Source: Zestomonas insulae (GTDB lineage Bacteria > Pseudomonadota > Gammaproteobacteria > Pseudomonadales > Pseudomonadaceae). From it: DNA of 64,000 nt. Both the position numbers and the translations under genes were made by a program. The stretch lies in assembly GCF_016901015.1 (NCBI RefSeq), contig NZ_JAFEUP010000001.1, forward strand, positions 62,001-126,000. The letters are read 5' to 3'. Shown here piece after piece: positions 17,157 through 26,492 of this stretch (position 1 is its first letter; the number at the start of each line of letters is the position of its first letter). Below the pieces are notes generated by a model that made no database searches, was not told the origin of the DNA, and worked only from the letters and a program-made list of their open reading frames with translations.

Positions 17157-18137
17157 ATGAGCCAGAACGCTATTTCCCGCCGCTTTTCCGTGGCCCCGAT
17201 GATGGATTGGACGGACCGGCATTGCCGCTTCTTCCTGCGCCTGCTGTCCAAGGACGCCCTGCTGTACACCGAGATGGTCACTACCGGCGCGCTGCTGCAC
17301 GGCGACACGGCGCGTTTTCTGCGGCATGACGAAAGCGAGCATCCGCTGGCCCTGCAACTGGGCGGCAGCAATCCGCAGGAACTGGCGGCCTGCGCGCGGC
17401 TGGCCGAGCAGGCCGGCTACGATGAGGTCAACCTGAACGTCGGCTGCCCCAGCGACCGGGTGCAGAACAACATGATCGGCGCCTGCCTGATGGGCCATCC
17501 GGCGCTGGTCGCCGAGTGCGTCAAGGCGATGCTGGATGCCGTGAGCATTCCGGTGACGGTCAAGCACCGCATCGGCATCAACGGCCGCGACAGCTACGCC
17601 GAGCTGTGCGATTTCGTCGGCCAGGTCCGCGAGGCCGGTTGCCGCAGCTTCACCGTGCACGCGCGTATCGCCATCCTCGAAGGCCTGTCGCCGAAGGAAA
17701 ACCGCGAGATTCCGCCGCTGCGCTATGAAGTGGCCGCGCAACTCAAGCAGGACTTCCCCGACCTGGAGCTGATCCTCAACGGCGGCATCAAGACCCTGGA
17801 CGAGTGCCAGGCGCACCTGCAGACCTTCGACGGCGTGATGCTCGGTCGCGAGGCCTACCACAACCCCTATCTGCTGGCGCAGGTGGATCAGGAACTGTTC
17901 GGCCGCGATACGCCGGTGATCAGCCGTTCGGAAGCGCTGCTGGCGTTGCGGCCGTACATTGAACGGCACCTGGCGGACGGCGGGTCGATGCACCACATCA
18001 CCCGCCACGTGCTCGGCCTGGCTCAGGGCTTCCCCGGTGCGCGGCGCTTCCGTCAGTTGCTGTCGGTGGACATCCACAAGACCCAGGCGCCGCTGGCGCT
18101 GCTCGATCAGTCGATCGAACTGCTGCAGGGCCGCTGA
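17157..18137 (+). CDS. dusA: tRNA-dihydrouridine synthase A
   Basis: FMN enzyme reducing uridines 20/20a in the tRNA D-loop. The 326-residue protein starts at ATG 17157, in line with family length; upstream in-frame starts would add a non-conserved tail. Hallmarks are the TIM-barrel start (FSVAPMMDWTDRHCRFFLRLLS), catalytic Cys98 in NLNVGCPSDRVQ, the KHRIGIN stretch and the FMN phosphate-binding LILNGGI. The 237 bases upstream hold no gene. Confidence 0.96.
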   Translation: MSQNAISRRFSVAPMMDWTDRHCRFFLRLLSKDALLYTEMVTTGALLHGDTARFLRHDESEHPLALQLGGSNPQELAACARLAEQAGYDEVNLNVGCPSDRVQNNMIGACLMGHPALVAECVKAMLDAVSIPVTVKHRIGINGRDSYAELCDFVGQVREAGCRSFTVHARIAILEGLSPKENREIPPLRYEVAAQLKQDFPDLELILNGGIKTLDECQAHLQTFDGVMLGREAYHNPYLLAQVDQELFGRDTPVISRSEALLALRPYIERHLADGGSMHHITRHVLGLAQGFPGARRFRQLLSVDIHKTQAPLALLDQSIELLQGR

Positions 18138-18154
18138 ACGCGGCCCTGCACGGC

Positions 18155-19168
18155 TTACGGGAACAGCACCACGCGGCCGTCTTTCGGGCAGCTTTCCATG
18201 TAGCGATGCGCTTCGACCACCGAGGCGAACGGATAGGTCTTGCCGATCTGCGTCTGCAGCAGGCCGTCGCGGGTCATCTGGTTGATCGCTGTCAGCGCGC
18301 GTTGTAGGGCCACTTCATCCTGGGGAATGTTCAGGTCCGGCTTGCCGGTGAAGTTACCCAGGCAGTGCACGAAGAACTGGATGTTCTTCTGGAACGCCGC
18401 GCAGGCCGGGAACGGCGTGTCGTTGCCGCCCTGCAGTCCATACAGGATCAGGCGACCACGCGGCGCCAGGACATCGCCGAGCAGGCACATCTGCGGGCCG
18501 CCCAAACCATCGAGCACGACGTCAACGCCACGCTCGTTGGTGAACTTGGCAATCCGGCCGACCAGGTCTTCTTCCTCGGTGACGATCACCTTGTCGGCAC
18601 CCAGGCCGAGCAGGAACTCGCGGTCCTCGGCGTCCTTGGTCGCGGCATACACCGTCGCGCCGAGGGCCTTGCCGAGCTGGACCATGGCCGGACCGTTGCA
18701 ATGCGCCGCGTCGGTGAGCAGCACGCTCTGCCCGGGCTGGATGTGCGCCAGGTCGACGTAGGCGAAATAGCCGGTCAGCAGCGCGGTGTAATGCACGCTG
18801 GCCTGCGCCGCGCTGAGTTGCTCCGGATAGCGCACCAGCGAACCGCGCGGCAGCAGCACCTGCTCGCCGTAGGCCGGGTACTCGTTGGGACTGTGCGCCA
18901 TGAAGCTGGCGACCTTGTCGCCCACGGCGAAGTCGGTGACATCGCTGCCGACTGCCAGCACTTCGCCGGCCACTTCATGGCCGATACCGGCCGGCAGACG
19001 GGTCTGACAGGGCGACAGGTTCTGCCGCCACAGCACATCGAACCAGCTCACGCCGATCGCTTCGGCACGCAGCAGCACCTCGCCCGGACCGGGCTGGGCG
19101 ACGTCGGCCTGTTCAATCTTGAGGACTTCGGCAGGACCAAATTGGTGAAAGCGAATCATGCGGGACAT
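18155..19168 (-). CDS. mexS: MexS-type zinc-free quinone oxidoreductase
   Basis: Medium-chain dehydrogenase/reductase of 337 residues that lies divergent from mexT, as in P. aeruginosa, where loss of MexS activates MexT and the mexEF-oprN pump, probably by letting electrophilic metabolites accumulate. The GroES-like N-domain (GEVLLRAEAIGVSWFDVLWRQNL, AGIGHEVAGEVLAVG) and Rossmann fold (LTDAAHCNGPAMVQLGKALGATVYAATK) are intact. The ATG at 19168 is preferred to the GTG at 19171. A MexT-box-like site lies upstream at 19244-19267. Confidence 0.88.
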   Translation of the reverse strand: MSRMIRFHQFGPAEVLKIEQADVAQPGPGEVLLRAEAIGVSWFDVLWRQNLSPCQTRLPAGIGHEVAGEVLAVGSDVTDFAVGDKVASFMAHSPNEYPAYGEQVLLPRGSLVRYPEQLSAAQASVHYTALLTGYFAYVDLAHIQPGQSVLLTDAAHCNGPAMVQLGKALGATVYAATKDAEDREFLLGLGADKVIVTEEEDLVGRIAKFTNERGVDVVLDGLGGPQMCLLGDVLAPRGRLILYGLQGGNDTPFPACAAFQKNIQFFVHCLGNFTGKPDLNIPQDEVALQRALTAINQMTRDGLLQTQIGKTYPFASVVEAHRYMESCPKDGRVVLFP

Positions 19169-19243
19169 CACGAACCTCGCCTGTTATCTCTAATGGCCCG
19201 GACTTTATCGGGGCTTTTCGCGTAAGACTACCTGTTGCCGTTG

Positions 19244-19267
19244 ATAGTGCACATGCACGGCGATGAT
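19244..19267 (-). promoter_or_regulatory. MexT-box-like site upstream of mexS
   Basis: Read on the minus strand, the blocks are ATCA, five bases, GTGCAT, four bases, ACTAT. This fits the MexT motif as I recall it (ATCA-N5-GTCGAT-N4-ACYAT) with two mismatches in the central block and perfect outer blocks. It lies 76 bases upstream of the mexS start, in the mexS-mexT divergent region, as expected for MexT control of mexS. Confidence 0.65.
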
Positions 19268-19332
19268 GAGCGACTTGACGGCAGCCGGCCGGCCCTGCAG
19301 TTTTATCCGCCTGGCAAGCCGGGAAGCTCTCC

Positions 19333-20250
19333 ATGAATCGTAACGATCTGCGCCGCGTCGATCTCAACCTGCTGATCGTGTTCGAGACGCTGATGCACGA
19401 GCGCAGCGTCACGCGCGCGGCGGAAAAACTGTTCCTCGGCCAGCCGGCGATCAGTGCCGCCCTCGCCCGCCTGCGCAGCCTGTTCGACGACCCGCTGTTC
19501 GTCCGCACTGGGCGCAGCATGGAGCCCTCGGCGCGTGCCGTGGAGATTTTCGCCCTGCTGTCGCCGGCGCTGGACTCCATTTCCACCGCAGTCAGCCGCG
19601 CTGCCGATTTCGATCCCGCCACCAGCACCGCGGTGTTCCGCATCGGGCTATCCGATGACGTCGAGTTCGCCCTGCTGCCGGCGCTGCTCAAGCGCCTGCG
19701 CGCCGAGGCTCCGGGCGTGGTGTTGGTGGTGCGCCGCGCCAACTACCTACTGACCCCGACGCTGCTGGCCTCCGGCGAGATTTCCGTCGGCGTCAGCTAC
19801 ACCGTCGAGCTGCCGGCCAACGCCAAGCGCAAGGTGCTGCGCCGCAATGCGCCGAAGTTGCTGCGCGCCGACAGCGCGCCGGGCGCGCTCAGCCTGGACG
19901 CCTATTGCGCACGGCCGCATGCCCTGGTGTCGTTCGCCGGCGACCTCAGCGGCTTCATCGACGAAGAGTTGGCCAAGCTCGGCCGCAGTCGCCATGTGGT
20001 CCTCGCCGTGCCGCAGTTCAATGGCCTCGGCACGCTGCTGGCCGGCACCGACATCGTCGCCACCGTACCCGACTACACCGCCTCCGCGCTCACCGCCGCC
20101 GGCGGCCTGCGTGCCGAAGACCTGCCGCTGGAAACCGGCAGCTTCGAGCTGCACATGGCCTGGCGTGGCGCGCAGGACAACGATCCCGCCGAGCGCTGGC
20201 TGCGCTCGCGCATCCAGATGTTCTTCGGCGACCCGGACAGCCTGGCCTGA
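19333..20250 (+). CDS. mexT: LysR-family activator MexT
   Basis: 305-residue LysR regulator closely resembling P. aeruginosa MexT along its length, starting with NRNDLRRVDLNLLIVFETL. The winged helix-turn-helix is at about 20-60 (RSVTRAAEKLFLGQPAISAALARLR) and the effector domain follows (AVFRIGLSDDVEFALLPALLKRL, ending LRSRIQMFFGDPDSLA). MexT activates mexEF-oprN and mexS in response to disulfide or electrophile stress. The reading frame is intact, unlike the frameshifted alleles known in some laboratory P. aeruginosa strains. Here two genes separate it from mexE. Confidence 0.95.
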   Translation: MNRNDLRRVDLNLLIVFETLMHERSVTRAAEKLFLGQPAISAALARLRSLFDDPLFVRTGRSMEPSARAVEIFALLSPALDSISTAVSRAADFDPATSTAVFRIGLSDDVEFALLPALLKRLRAEAPGVVLVVRRANYLLTPTLLASGEISVGVSYTVELPANAKRKVLRRNAPKLLRADSAPGALSLDAYCARPHALVSFAGDLSGFIDEELAKLGRSRHVVLAVPQFNGLGTLLAGTDIVATVPDYTASALTAAGGLRAEDLPLETGSFELHMAWRGAQDNDPAERWLRSRIQMFFGDPDSLA

Positions 20251-20256
20251 TCCGCC

Positions 20257-20955
20257 TCAGGCCTCGGCCAGGGCGTACTCCGCGGCCTGCTGGGCGTGAA
20301 TGCGTGTGGTGTCGAACAGCGGCACCGTGGCATCCGCTGCACTGACCAGCAGGGCGATTTCCGTGCAACCGAGGATGATCACCTGGGCGCCCTGCTCGAC
20401 CAGCGCCGCCATGATCCGCCGGTACTCGGCCCGCGACTCGTCACGCACCTGCCCCAGGCACAGCTCCTCATAGATGATGCGGTGCACGATGTCGCGATCC
20501 GCTGCGTCGGGAATCAGCACCGCCAAGCCGTGACGCTCGCTCAAGCGCTCCCTGTAGAACGCCTGTTCCATGGTGAAGCGCGTCCCGAGCAGGCCGACCC
20601 GCTGCCAGCCGGCCTGTTTGATCGCCGCCGCGGTCGGATCGGCGATGTGCAGCAAAGGAATGCGCACTGCCGCCTCGATGGCCGGCGCCACCTTGTGCAT
20701 GGTGTTCGTGCACAGCACCAGAAACTCCGCGCCAGCCGCCTGCAGGGCACGCGCCGCGTCCGCCAGCAGGCGCCCCGCGGCCTCCCAGTCACCGCTCTGC
20801 TGCAGCCGCTCGATCTCGTGGAAGTCCACGCTGTAGAGCACCAGCTTGGCGGAATGCAGGCCACCCAGGCGCTCCTTGACCGCTTCATTGACCAGCCGGT
20901 AGTACGGCAGCGTGGATTCCCAGCTCATCCCGCCGATCAGACCGATGACTTTCAT
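20257..20955 (-). CDS. Aspartate/glutamate racemase-family protein
   Basis: 232-residue PLP-independent amino-acid racemase of the aspartate racemase/YgeA type. The two catalytic cysteines are Cys82 (FLVLCTNTMHK) and Cys197 (IILGCTEIALL); the N-terminal signature MKVIGLIGGMSWESTLPYYRLVN is typical. The start at 20955 is chosen for this conserved beginning. Its stop lies six bases from the mexT stop (convergent). In P. aeruginosa mexT is followed directly by mexE, so this gene is an insertion in the locus. Confidence 0.9.
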   Translation of the reverse strand: MKVIGLIGGMSWESTLPYYRLVNEAVKERLGGLHSAKLVLYSVDFHEIERLQQSGDWEAAGRLLADAARALQAAGAEFLVLCTNTMHKVAPAIEAAVRIPLLHIADPTAAAIKQAGWQRVGLLGTRFTMEQAFYRERLSERHGLAVLIPDAADRDIVHRIIYEELCLGQVRDESRAEYRRIMAALVEQGAQVIILGCTEIALLVSAADATVPLFDTTRIHAQQAAEYALAEA

Positions 20956-21087
20956 GCGCACTCCTCGTCGTGCAGCGCAGCACTGCGGAAGCTTGCATCC
21001 TATAGCGCGGCAGCCGGTTTGGCTGCCGCCAACGGTCCTCGGCGTGACCACGACGGCGCCAGGCGGGTGCTGGCGCCGTCGCGAGCT

Positions 21088-21615
21088 TTAGTCGGGCAGT
21101 TTGGGAATGCCGGCTGCGAACCAGCTGCCATTGGCGGCGTTGCGGATCAGCAGCACCGGGCTCGGGCACGGCGCGGCCGGGGTCGGCGACAGCACGTCGT
21201 CGATGCTGAAGTCGCCGCTGGCGGTGAGCAGCACGCCGGCCACGTCGGAATTGCTCAGCACGAACGGCGCCGCCGCCTCGCAGATCAGCGTGGCAAACAC
21301 CCGTTGCCCGGTGGCGATGCCGACGCTGTTGCCGCCGCCGAGGATCAAGCCCTCGCCTTCCACCTTGATGCGCCCGTCGGCGCGCACTCGGGCCTCGAGC
21401 TTGTCGATCAGCCAGATCTGCCCCGGCGGTTGCACGCCGCGCACGATGTTGCGGGTCACGCTGGTCGCGGTCAGGTCCGGGCCTGGCGCGCTGGATACCG
21501 GGATCACGCCGATCCCGCCCTTGAATTCCGCCAGGTTCTGCGCGGCCATGGCCGTCGTGCAGCAGGCCGCAGCCAGCAATAAGGCCGGAATGGCGCGGGT
21601 CAGGGTTGTTTTCAT
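21088..21615 (-). CDS. Small exported protein of unknown function
   Basis: 175 residues with a clear signal peptide (MKTTLTRAIPALLLAAACCTTAMA). The mature part is beta-rich, with a repeated pattern of short strands (LEARVRADGRIKVEGEGLILGGG, ATGQRVFATLICEAAAPF) and two or three Cys, and no family I recognise. It ends 132 bases from the racemase start and diverges from mexE, sharing the 382-base upstream region, so it could be co-controlled by MexT. It lies between mexT and mexE, where P. aeruginosa has no gene. Confidence 0.7.
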   Translation of the reverse strand: MKTTLTRAIPALLLAAACCTTAMAAQNLAEFKGGIGVIPVSSAPGPDLTATSVTRNIVRGVQPPGQIWLIDKLEARVRADGRIKVEGEGLILGGGNSVGIATGQRVFATLICEAAAPFVLSNSDVAGVLLTASGDFSIDDVLSPTPAAPCPSPVLLIRNAANGSWFAAGIPKLPD

Positions 21616-21997
21616 GGCACTACCTCCTGTTCGGTTGCGGCGGTGCCCAAGCGCCAGGGCGCCCGGCCCGCAGCCGCGTCGCTGAGAGGTGGGATGCACG
21701 GTCGCCGGCGGAATAAAGACGCCAGCGAGCCGACTCACGGATGGCTCACCCGCCTGGCCATGCCGCCAGAATGTCGGGTGAGGGTCTGAGTATAGGCCCT
21801 TGGTCCCAACCGCCCCGGCGATCCCCGGCGCCGCGATAAGTGGTCTCGTCGCCCGCCGCAACCTTCGTCGCCATCGATGGAAAGGCGCCTTCCATCATTC
21901 GGATTGATATTCAACTTCGCCCAGTTCGATTCGTGCAAAGGCGCTCGCGCAACGCAGACTCCGCCCAATCCTGAATACCAATTGGCGGAATCATTCC
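21616..21997. promoter_or_regulatory. Divergent control region of mexE and the small exported gene
   Basis: 382 bases without a gene. It holds the MexT-box-like site (21894-21917), an abutting near-palindrome GATGGAAAGGCGCCTTCCATC at 21876-21896, and a separate perfect inverted repeat CTCACCCG (21745-21752) / CGGGTGAG (21775-21782) of unknown role. Confidence 0.6.
21894..21917 (+). promoter_or_regulatory. MexT-box-like site upstream of mexE
   Basis: The blocks read ATCA (21894-21897), five bases, ATTGAT (21903-21908), four bases, AACTT (21913-21917). This fits the recalled MexT motif ATCA-N5-GTCGAT-N4-ACYAT with a perfect first block, two mismatches in the central block and two in the last. 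The site is about 80 bases before the mexE start, a normal LysR activation position. Confidence 0.7.
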
Positions 21998-23233
21998 ATG
22001 GAACAGTCCTACAAAGCCTTGCGTTACCCCCTCGCCGCCCTGTCACTGCTGATTCTGGCGGCCTGCGGACGCGCGCCGGACCAGGCAGCCGCCCCGGCGC
22101 CGGCCAAGGTCAGCGTCGCCGAAGTGATCCAGCAACCGGTGACCGAGTGGGACGAACTGACTGGCCGCCTGGAAGCGCCCGAGTCGGTGGTGGTTCGCCC
22201 GCGGGTGTCCGGCTACATCGACAAGGTGGCTTTCAGCGAAGGCTCGCTGGTGAAGAAAGGCGACCTGCTGTTCCAGATCGACCCTCGCCCGTTTGAGGCT
22301 GAAGTCCGCCGCCTGGAAGCCCAGTTGCAGCAAGTCCGCGCCAACCTCAGCCGCACCGAGAATGAAGCCCGCCGTGGCGAGCGCCTGCGCGCCAGCAATG
22401 CGATTTCCGCCGAACTCGCCGACGCCCGCGCCAGTGCGGCGCTGCAGGCCCGCGCCGAAGTCGCGGCGATCCAGGCCGGCCTGGAAGCGGCACGCCTGAA
22501 CCTCAACTTCACCCAGGTCACCGCGCCGATCGACGGCCGCGTCAGCCGCGCCGAAGTGACCACCGGCAACCTGGTCAACGCCGGCGAAAGCCGCCTGACC
22601 AGCCTGGTCTCCACCGACAAGGTGTACGCCTACTTCGACGCCGATGAGCGCGTGTTCCTCAAGTACAACCAGCTGGCCCGCCAAGGCAGCCGCGGCGACG
22701 CCACCCCGGTGTACCTCGGCCTGTCCGACGAAGACGGCTTCCCGCACCTGGGGCAGATGGACTTCATCGACAACCAGGTCGACCCGAAGACCGGCACCAT
22801 TCGTGGCCGCGCGGTGTTCGACAACCGCAAGGGCGAGTTCACCCCCGGGCTCTACGCGCGCCTGAAACTGGTCGGCAGCGCCACCTACGACGCCGCACTG
22901 ATCAAGGATTCGGCGGTCGGCACCGACCTCGGCAAGAAGTTCGTCCTGGTCCTCGCCGAGGATGACAAGGTCGCCTACCGCGCCATCGAGCTCGGTCCCA
23001 AGCTGGAAGGCCTGCGTATCGTGCGCAGCGGTCTGGCCAAGGGCGAGAAGATCGTCGTCAACGGCCTGCAGCGCGCCCGTCCGGGCATGCCGGTCAGCCC
23101 GGATGCGGTGCCGATGGCCGACCAAGCCACCCTCGCCGCCCTCGCCGAACAACGCACCGCCGTGGCCGCCAGCAATCCGCCGCGGGTCGCCGAACGCCAG
23201 CCCGTCAACCGCCCGATCACGCCGCGCGGCTAA
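21998..23233 (+). CDS. mexE: RND efflux periplasmic adaptor MexE
   Basis: Lipoprotein adaptor (411 residues) joining MexF to OprN. The lipobox LAAC gives Cys23. The lipoyl half-motifs (VRPRVSGYIDKVAFSEGSLVKKGDLLFQIDPRPF), the alpha-hairpin (about 95-175) and the beta-barrel/membrane-proximal domains are in the usual order. It is the first gene of a three-gene operon; the pump exports chloramphenicol, fluoroquinolones, trimethoprim and quinolone-signal precursors in P. aeruginosa. Confidence 0.96.
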   Translation: MEQSYKALRYPLAALSLLILAACGRAPDQAAAPAPAKVSVAEVIQQPVTEWDELTGRLEAPESVVVRPRVSGYIDKVAFSEGSLVKKGDLLFQIDPRPFEAEVRRLEAQLQQVRANLSRTENEARRGERLRASNAISAELADARASAALQARAEVAAIQAGLEAARLNLNFTQVTAPIDGRVSRAEVTTGNLVNAGESRLTSLVSTDKVYAYFDADERVFLKYNQLARQGSRGDATPVYLGLSDEDGFPHLGQMDFIDNQVDPKTGTIRGRAVFDNRKGEFTPGLYARLKLVGSATYDAALIKDSAVGTDLGKKFVLVLAEDDKVAYRAIELGPKLEGLRIVRSGLAKGEKIVVNGLQRARPGMPVSPDAVPMADQATLAALAEQRTAVAASNPPRVAERQPVNRPITPRG

Positions 23234-23309
23234 AACCAGCCCGTCTTCCAGCCCCGTTTCGGCGGGGCGACGGGACGGTTTTGCCTGAGAATCCTGAAGG
23301 ACCCAGACG

Positions 23310-26300
23310 ATGAACTTCTCGCAATTCTTCATTTCGCGGCCGATCTTCGCCGCCGTGCTCTCCCTGCTGATCCTGATCGGCGGCGCGATCTCGCTGTTCC
23401 AGCTGCCGATCAGCGAATACCCGGAAGTAGTGCCGCCCACCGTGGTGGTGCGCGCCAACTTCCCCGGCGCCAACCCCAAGGTGATCGGCGAAACCGTCGC
23501 CTCGCCGCTGGAACAGGCCATCACCGGTGTCGAAGGCATGCTCTACATGTCTTCGCAGGGTACCGCCGACGGCAAGATGACCCTGACCATCACCTTCGCC
23601 CTCGGCACCAACCTGGACAACGCCCAGGTGCAGGTGCAAAACCGCGTGACGCGCACCATGCCGACCCTGCCCACCGAGGTGCAGCGCCTCGGGGTGACCG
23701 TCGACAAGGCCTCGCCCGACCTGACCATGGTCGTGCACCTGACCTCGCCGGATAACCGCTACGACATGCTCTACCTGTCCAACTACGCCGCGCTCAACGT
23801 TAAGGACGAGCTGGCGCGTCTGGATGGCGTGGGCGACGTGCAGCTGTTCGGCCTCGGCAACTACTCGCTGCGCGTGTGGCTCGATCCGAACAAGGTGGCT
23901 TCGCGCAACCTCACCGCCAGCGACGTGGTCAACGCGATTCGCGAACAGAACCGCCAGGTTGCCGCCGGCTCCCTCGGCGCGCCGCCGGCGCCGGGCGACA
24001 CCAGCTTCCAGCTGTCGATCAACACCCAGGGTCGACTGATCAACGAGGAAGAGTTCGAGAACATCATCATCCGTGCCGGTGAAGACGGTGAAATCACCCG
24101 CCTGAAGGACATCGCGCGCATCGAGCTGGGCTCCAGCCAGTACGCCCTGCGCTCGCTGCTCAACAACCAGCCGGCCGTGGCCATCCCGGTGTTCCAGCGC
24201 CCCGGCTCGAACGCCATCGAAATCTCCGACGCCGTGCGCAAGCGCATGAGCGAGCTGAAGCAGAGCTTCCCGCAGGGCGTCGACTACGAAATCGTCTACG
24301 ACCCGACCATCTTCGTGCGCGGCTCCATCGAAGCGGTGGTACACACCCTGCTCGAAGCCATCGTCCTGGTGGTGCTGGTGGTGATCCTCTTCCTGCAGAC
24401 CTGGCGCGCTTCGATCATCCCGCTGGCCGCTGTGCCGGTGTCGCTGATCGGCACCTTCGCGGTCATGCACATGTTCGGCTTCTCGCTCAATGCGCTGTCG
24501 CTGTTCGGCCTGGTGCTGGCCATCGGCATTGTGGTGGACGACGCCATCGTCGTGGTGGAGAACGTCGAGCGCAATATCGGCCTCGGCAAGTCGCCGGTGG
24601 AAGCCACCAAGCAGGCGATGAAGGAAGTCACCGGGCCGATCGTCGCCACCGCCCTGGTGCTCTGCGCGGTGTTCGTGCCGACCGCGTTCATCTCCGGCCT
24701 CACCGGGCAGTTCTACCAGCAGTTCGCGCTGACCATCGCGATCTCCACGGTGATCTCCGCGTTCAACTCGCTGACCCTATCGCCGGCCCTGGCCGCGGTG
24801 CTGCTGCGCGAGCATGACGCACCGAAGGACCGCTTCTCGCGGGTCCTCGACAAGCTGTTCGGCGGCTGGCTGTTCCGTCCGTTCAACCGCGTGTTCGAGC
24901 GCGCCGGCAGCGGCTACGTCGGCGTGGTACGCCGCGTGCTGCGCGGCAGCTCGGTGGCGCTGGTGGTCTATGCCGGGCTGATGGGCCTGACCTACCTGGG
25001 CTTCTCCAGCACCCCGACCGGCTTCGTGCCGCCGCAGGACAAGCAGTACCTGGTGGCTTTCGCCCAGCTGCCGGACGCCGCCACCCTCGACCGTACCGAG
25101 GCGGTGATCAAGCGCATGTCGGAGATCGCCGGCAAGCATCCGGGCGTGGAAAACACCGTGGCCTTCCCCGGCCTGTCGATCAACGGTTTCACCAACAGCC
25201 CGAACAGCGGCATCGTCTTCACCCCGCTGAAGCCGTTCGATCAGCGCAAGGACCCGGCGTTGTCCGCCAGTGCCATCGCCGCCGACCTCAACGCGCAGTT
25301 CGGCGAGATTCAGGACGCCTTCATCGCGATCTTCCCGCCGCCGCCCGTGCAGGGCCTCGGCACCATCGGCGGCTTCCGCGTGCAGGTGCAGGACCGTGGC
25401 AACCTCGGCTATGAGGAGCTGTACACCCAGGTGCAGAACATCATCGCCAAGAGCCAGAACGTGCCGGAACTGGCCGGGCTGTTCACCAGCTACCAGGTCA
25501 ATGTGCCGCAGGTGGACGCCGACATCGACCGCGAGAAGGCCAAGACCCACGGCGTAGCGATCAGCGACATCTTCGACACCATGCAGGTCTACCTCGGCTC
25601 GCTGTATGCCAACGACTTCAACCGCTTCGGCCGCACCTACCAGGTCAACGTGCAGGCCGAGCAGAAATTCCGTCTGGCCCCTGAGCAGATCGGCCAGCTG
25701 AAAGTGCGCAACAACCGTGGCGAGATGGTGCCGCTGTCGACCTTCGTCAAGGTCAGCGACAGCGCCGGCCCGGACCGGGTGATGCACTACAACGGCTTCA
25801 TCACCGCCGAGATCAACGGCGCCGCGGCACCGGGCTACAGCTCCGGCCAGGCCGAGGCGGCGATGGAGAAGCTGCTCAAGCAGGAACTGCCCAACGGCAT
25901 GAGCTACGAGTGGACCGACCTGACCTACCAGCAGATCCTCGCCGGCAATACCGCGCTGTTCGTCTTCCCGCTCTGCGTGATCCTCGCCTTCCTGGTGCTG
26001 GCCGCGCAGTACGAGAGCTGGAGCCTGCCGCTGGCGGTGATCCTGATCGTGCCGATGACCCTGCTGTCGGCCATCACCGGGGTGATCCTGGCCGGTGGCG
26101 ACAACAACATCTTCACCCAGATCGGTTTGATCGTGCTGGTCGGCTTGGCGTGCAAGAACGCCATCCTCATCGTCGAGTTCGCCAAGGACAAACAGGCCGA
26201 AGGCATGGACCGCGTCGCCGCGGTGCTGGAAGCCTGCCGCCTGCGGTTGCGGCCGATCCTGATGACCAGCTTCGCCTTCATCATGGGCGTGGTGCCGCTG

Positions 26301-26492
26301 GTGCTGTCGTCCGGCGCCGGTGCGGAGATGCGCCACGCCATGGGCGTCGCCGTGTTCAGCGGGATGATCGGCGTGACCTTCTTCGGCCTGCTGCTGACCC
26401 CGGTGTTCTATGTGCTGATCCGCGGCTTCGTGGAAAAACGCGAGGTGCGCAAGGCGACGAAAACCCAACCCCTCAAGGAGCTGCACGCATGA
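23310..26492 (+). CDS. mexF: RND efflux inner-membrane transporter MexF
   Basis: Proton-driven RND pump of 1060 residues with twelve membrane segments and two large periplasmic loops. The start MNFSQFFISRPIFAAVLSLLILIGGAISL and the transmembrane-4 proton-relay motif (GLVLAIGIVVDDAIVVVENVERN) are intact, and the second half repeats the pattern (GLIVLVGLACKNAILIVEFAKD). It follows mexE by 76 bases and overlaps oprN by four (ATGA). Confidence 0.97.
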   Translation: MNFSQFFISRPIFAAVLSLLILIGGAISLFQLPISEYPEVVPPTVVVRANFPGANPKVIGETVASPLEQAITGVEGMLYMSSQGTADGKMTLTITFALGTNLDNAQVQVQNRVTRTMPTLPTEVQRLGVTVDKASPDLTMVVHLTSPDNRYDMLYLSNYAALNVKDELARLDGVGDVQLFGLGNYSLRVWLDPNKVASRNLTASDVVNAIREQNRQVAAGSLGAPPAPGDTSFQLSINTQGRLINEEEFENIIIRAGEDGEITRLKDIARIELGSSQYALRSLLNNQPAVAIPVFQRPGSNAIEISDAVRKRMSELKQSFPQGVDYEIVYDPTIFVRGSIEAVVHTLLEAIVLVVLVVILFLQTWRASIIPLAAVPVSLIGTFAVMHMFGFSLNALSLFGLVLAIGIVVDDAIVVVENVERNIGLGKSPVEATKQAMKEVTGPIVATALVLCAVFVPTAFISGLTGQFYQQFALTIAISTVISAFNSLTLSPALAAVLLREHDAPKDRFSRVLDKLFGGWLFRPFNRVFERAGSGYVGVVRRVLRGSSVALVVYAGLMGLTYLGFSSTPTGFVPPQDKQYLVAFAQLPDAATLDRTEAVIKRMSEIAGKHPGVENTVAFPGLSINGFTNSPNSGIVFTPLKPFDQRKDPALSASAIAADLNAQFGEIQDAFIAIFPPPPVQGLGTIGGFRVQVQDRGNLGYEELYTQVQNIIAKSQNVPELAGLFTSYQVNVPQVDADIDREKAKTHGVAISDIFDTMQVYLGSLYANDFNRFGRTYQVNVQAEQKFRLAPEQIGQLKVRNNRGEMVPLSTFVKVSDSAGPDRVMHYNGFITAEINGAAAPGYSSGQAEAAMEKLLKQELPNGMSYEWTDLTYQQILAGNTALFVFPLCVILAFLVLAAQYESWSLPLAVILIVPMTLLSAITGVILAGGDNNIFTQIGLIVLVGLACKNAILIVEFAKDKQAEGMDRVAAVLEACRLRLRPILMTSFAFIMGVVPLVLSSGAGAEMRHAMGVAVFSGMIGVTFFGLLLTPVFYVLIRGFVEKREVRKATKTQPLKELHA

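Noticed and set aside
21745..21782. Terminator in the mexE upstream region
   Set aside because: The CTCACCCG/CGGGTGAG pair has a 22-base loop and no T-run; more likely an operator or chance.
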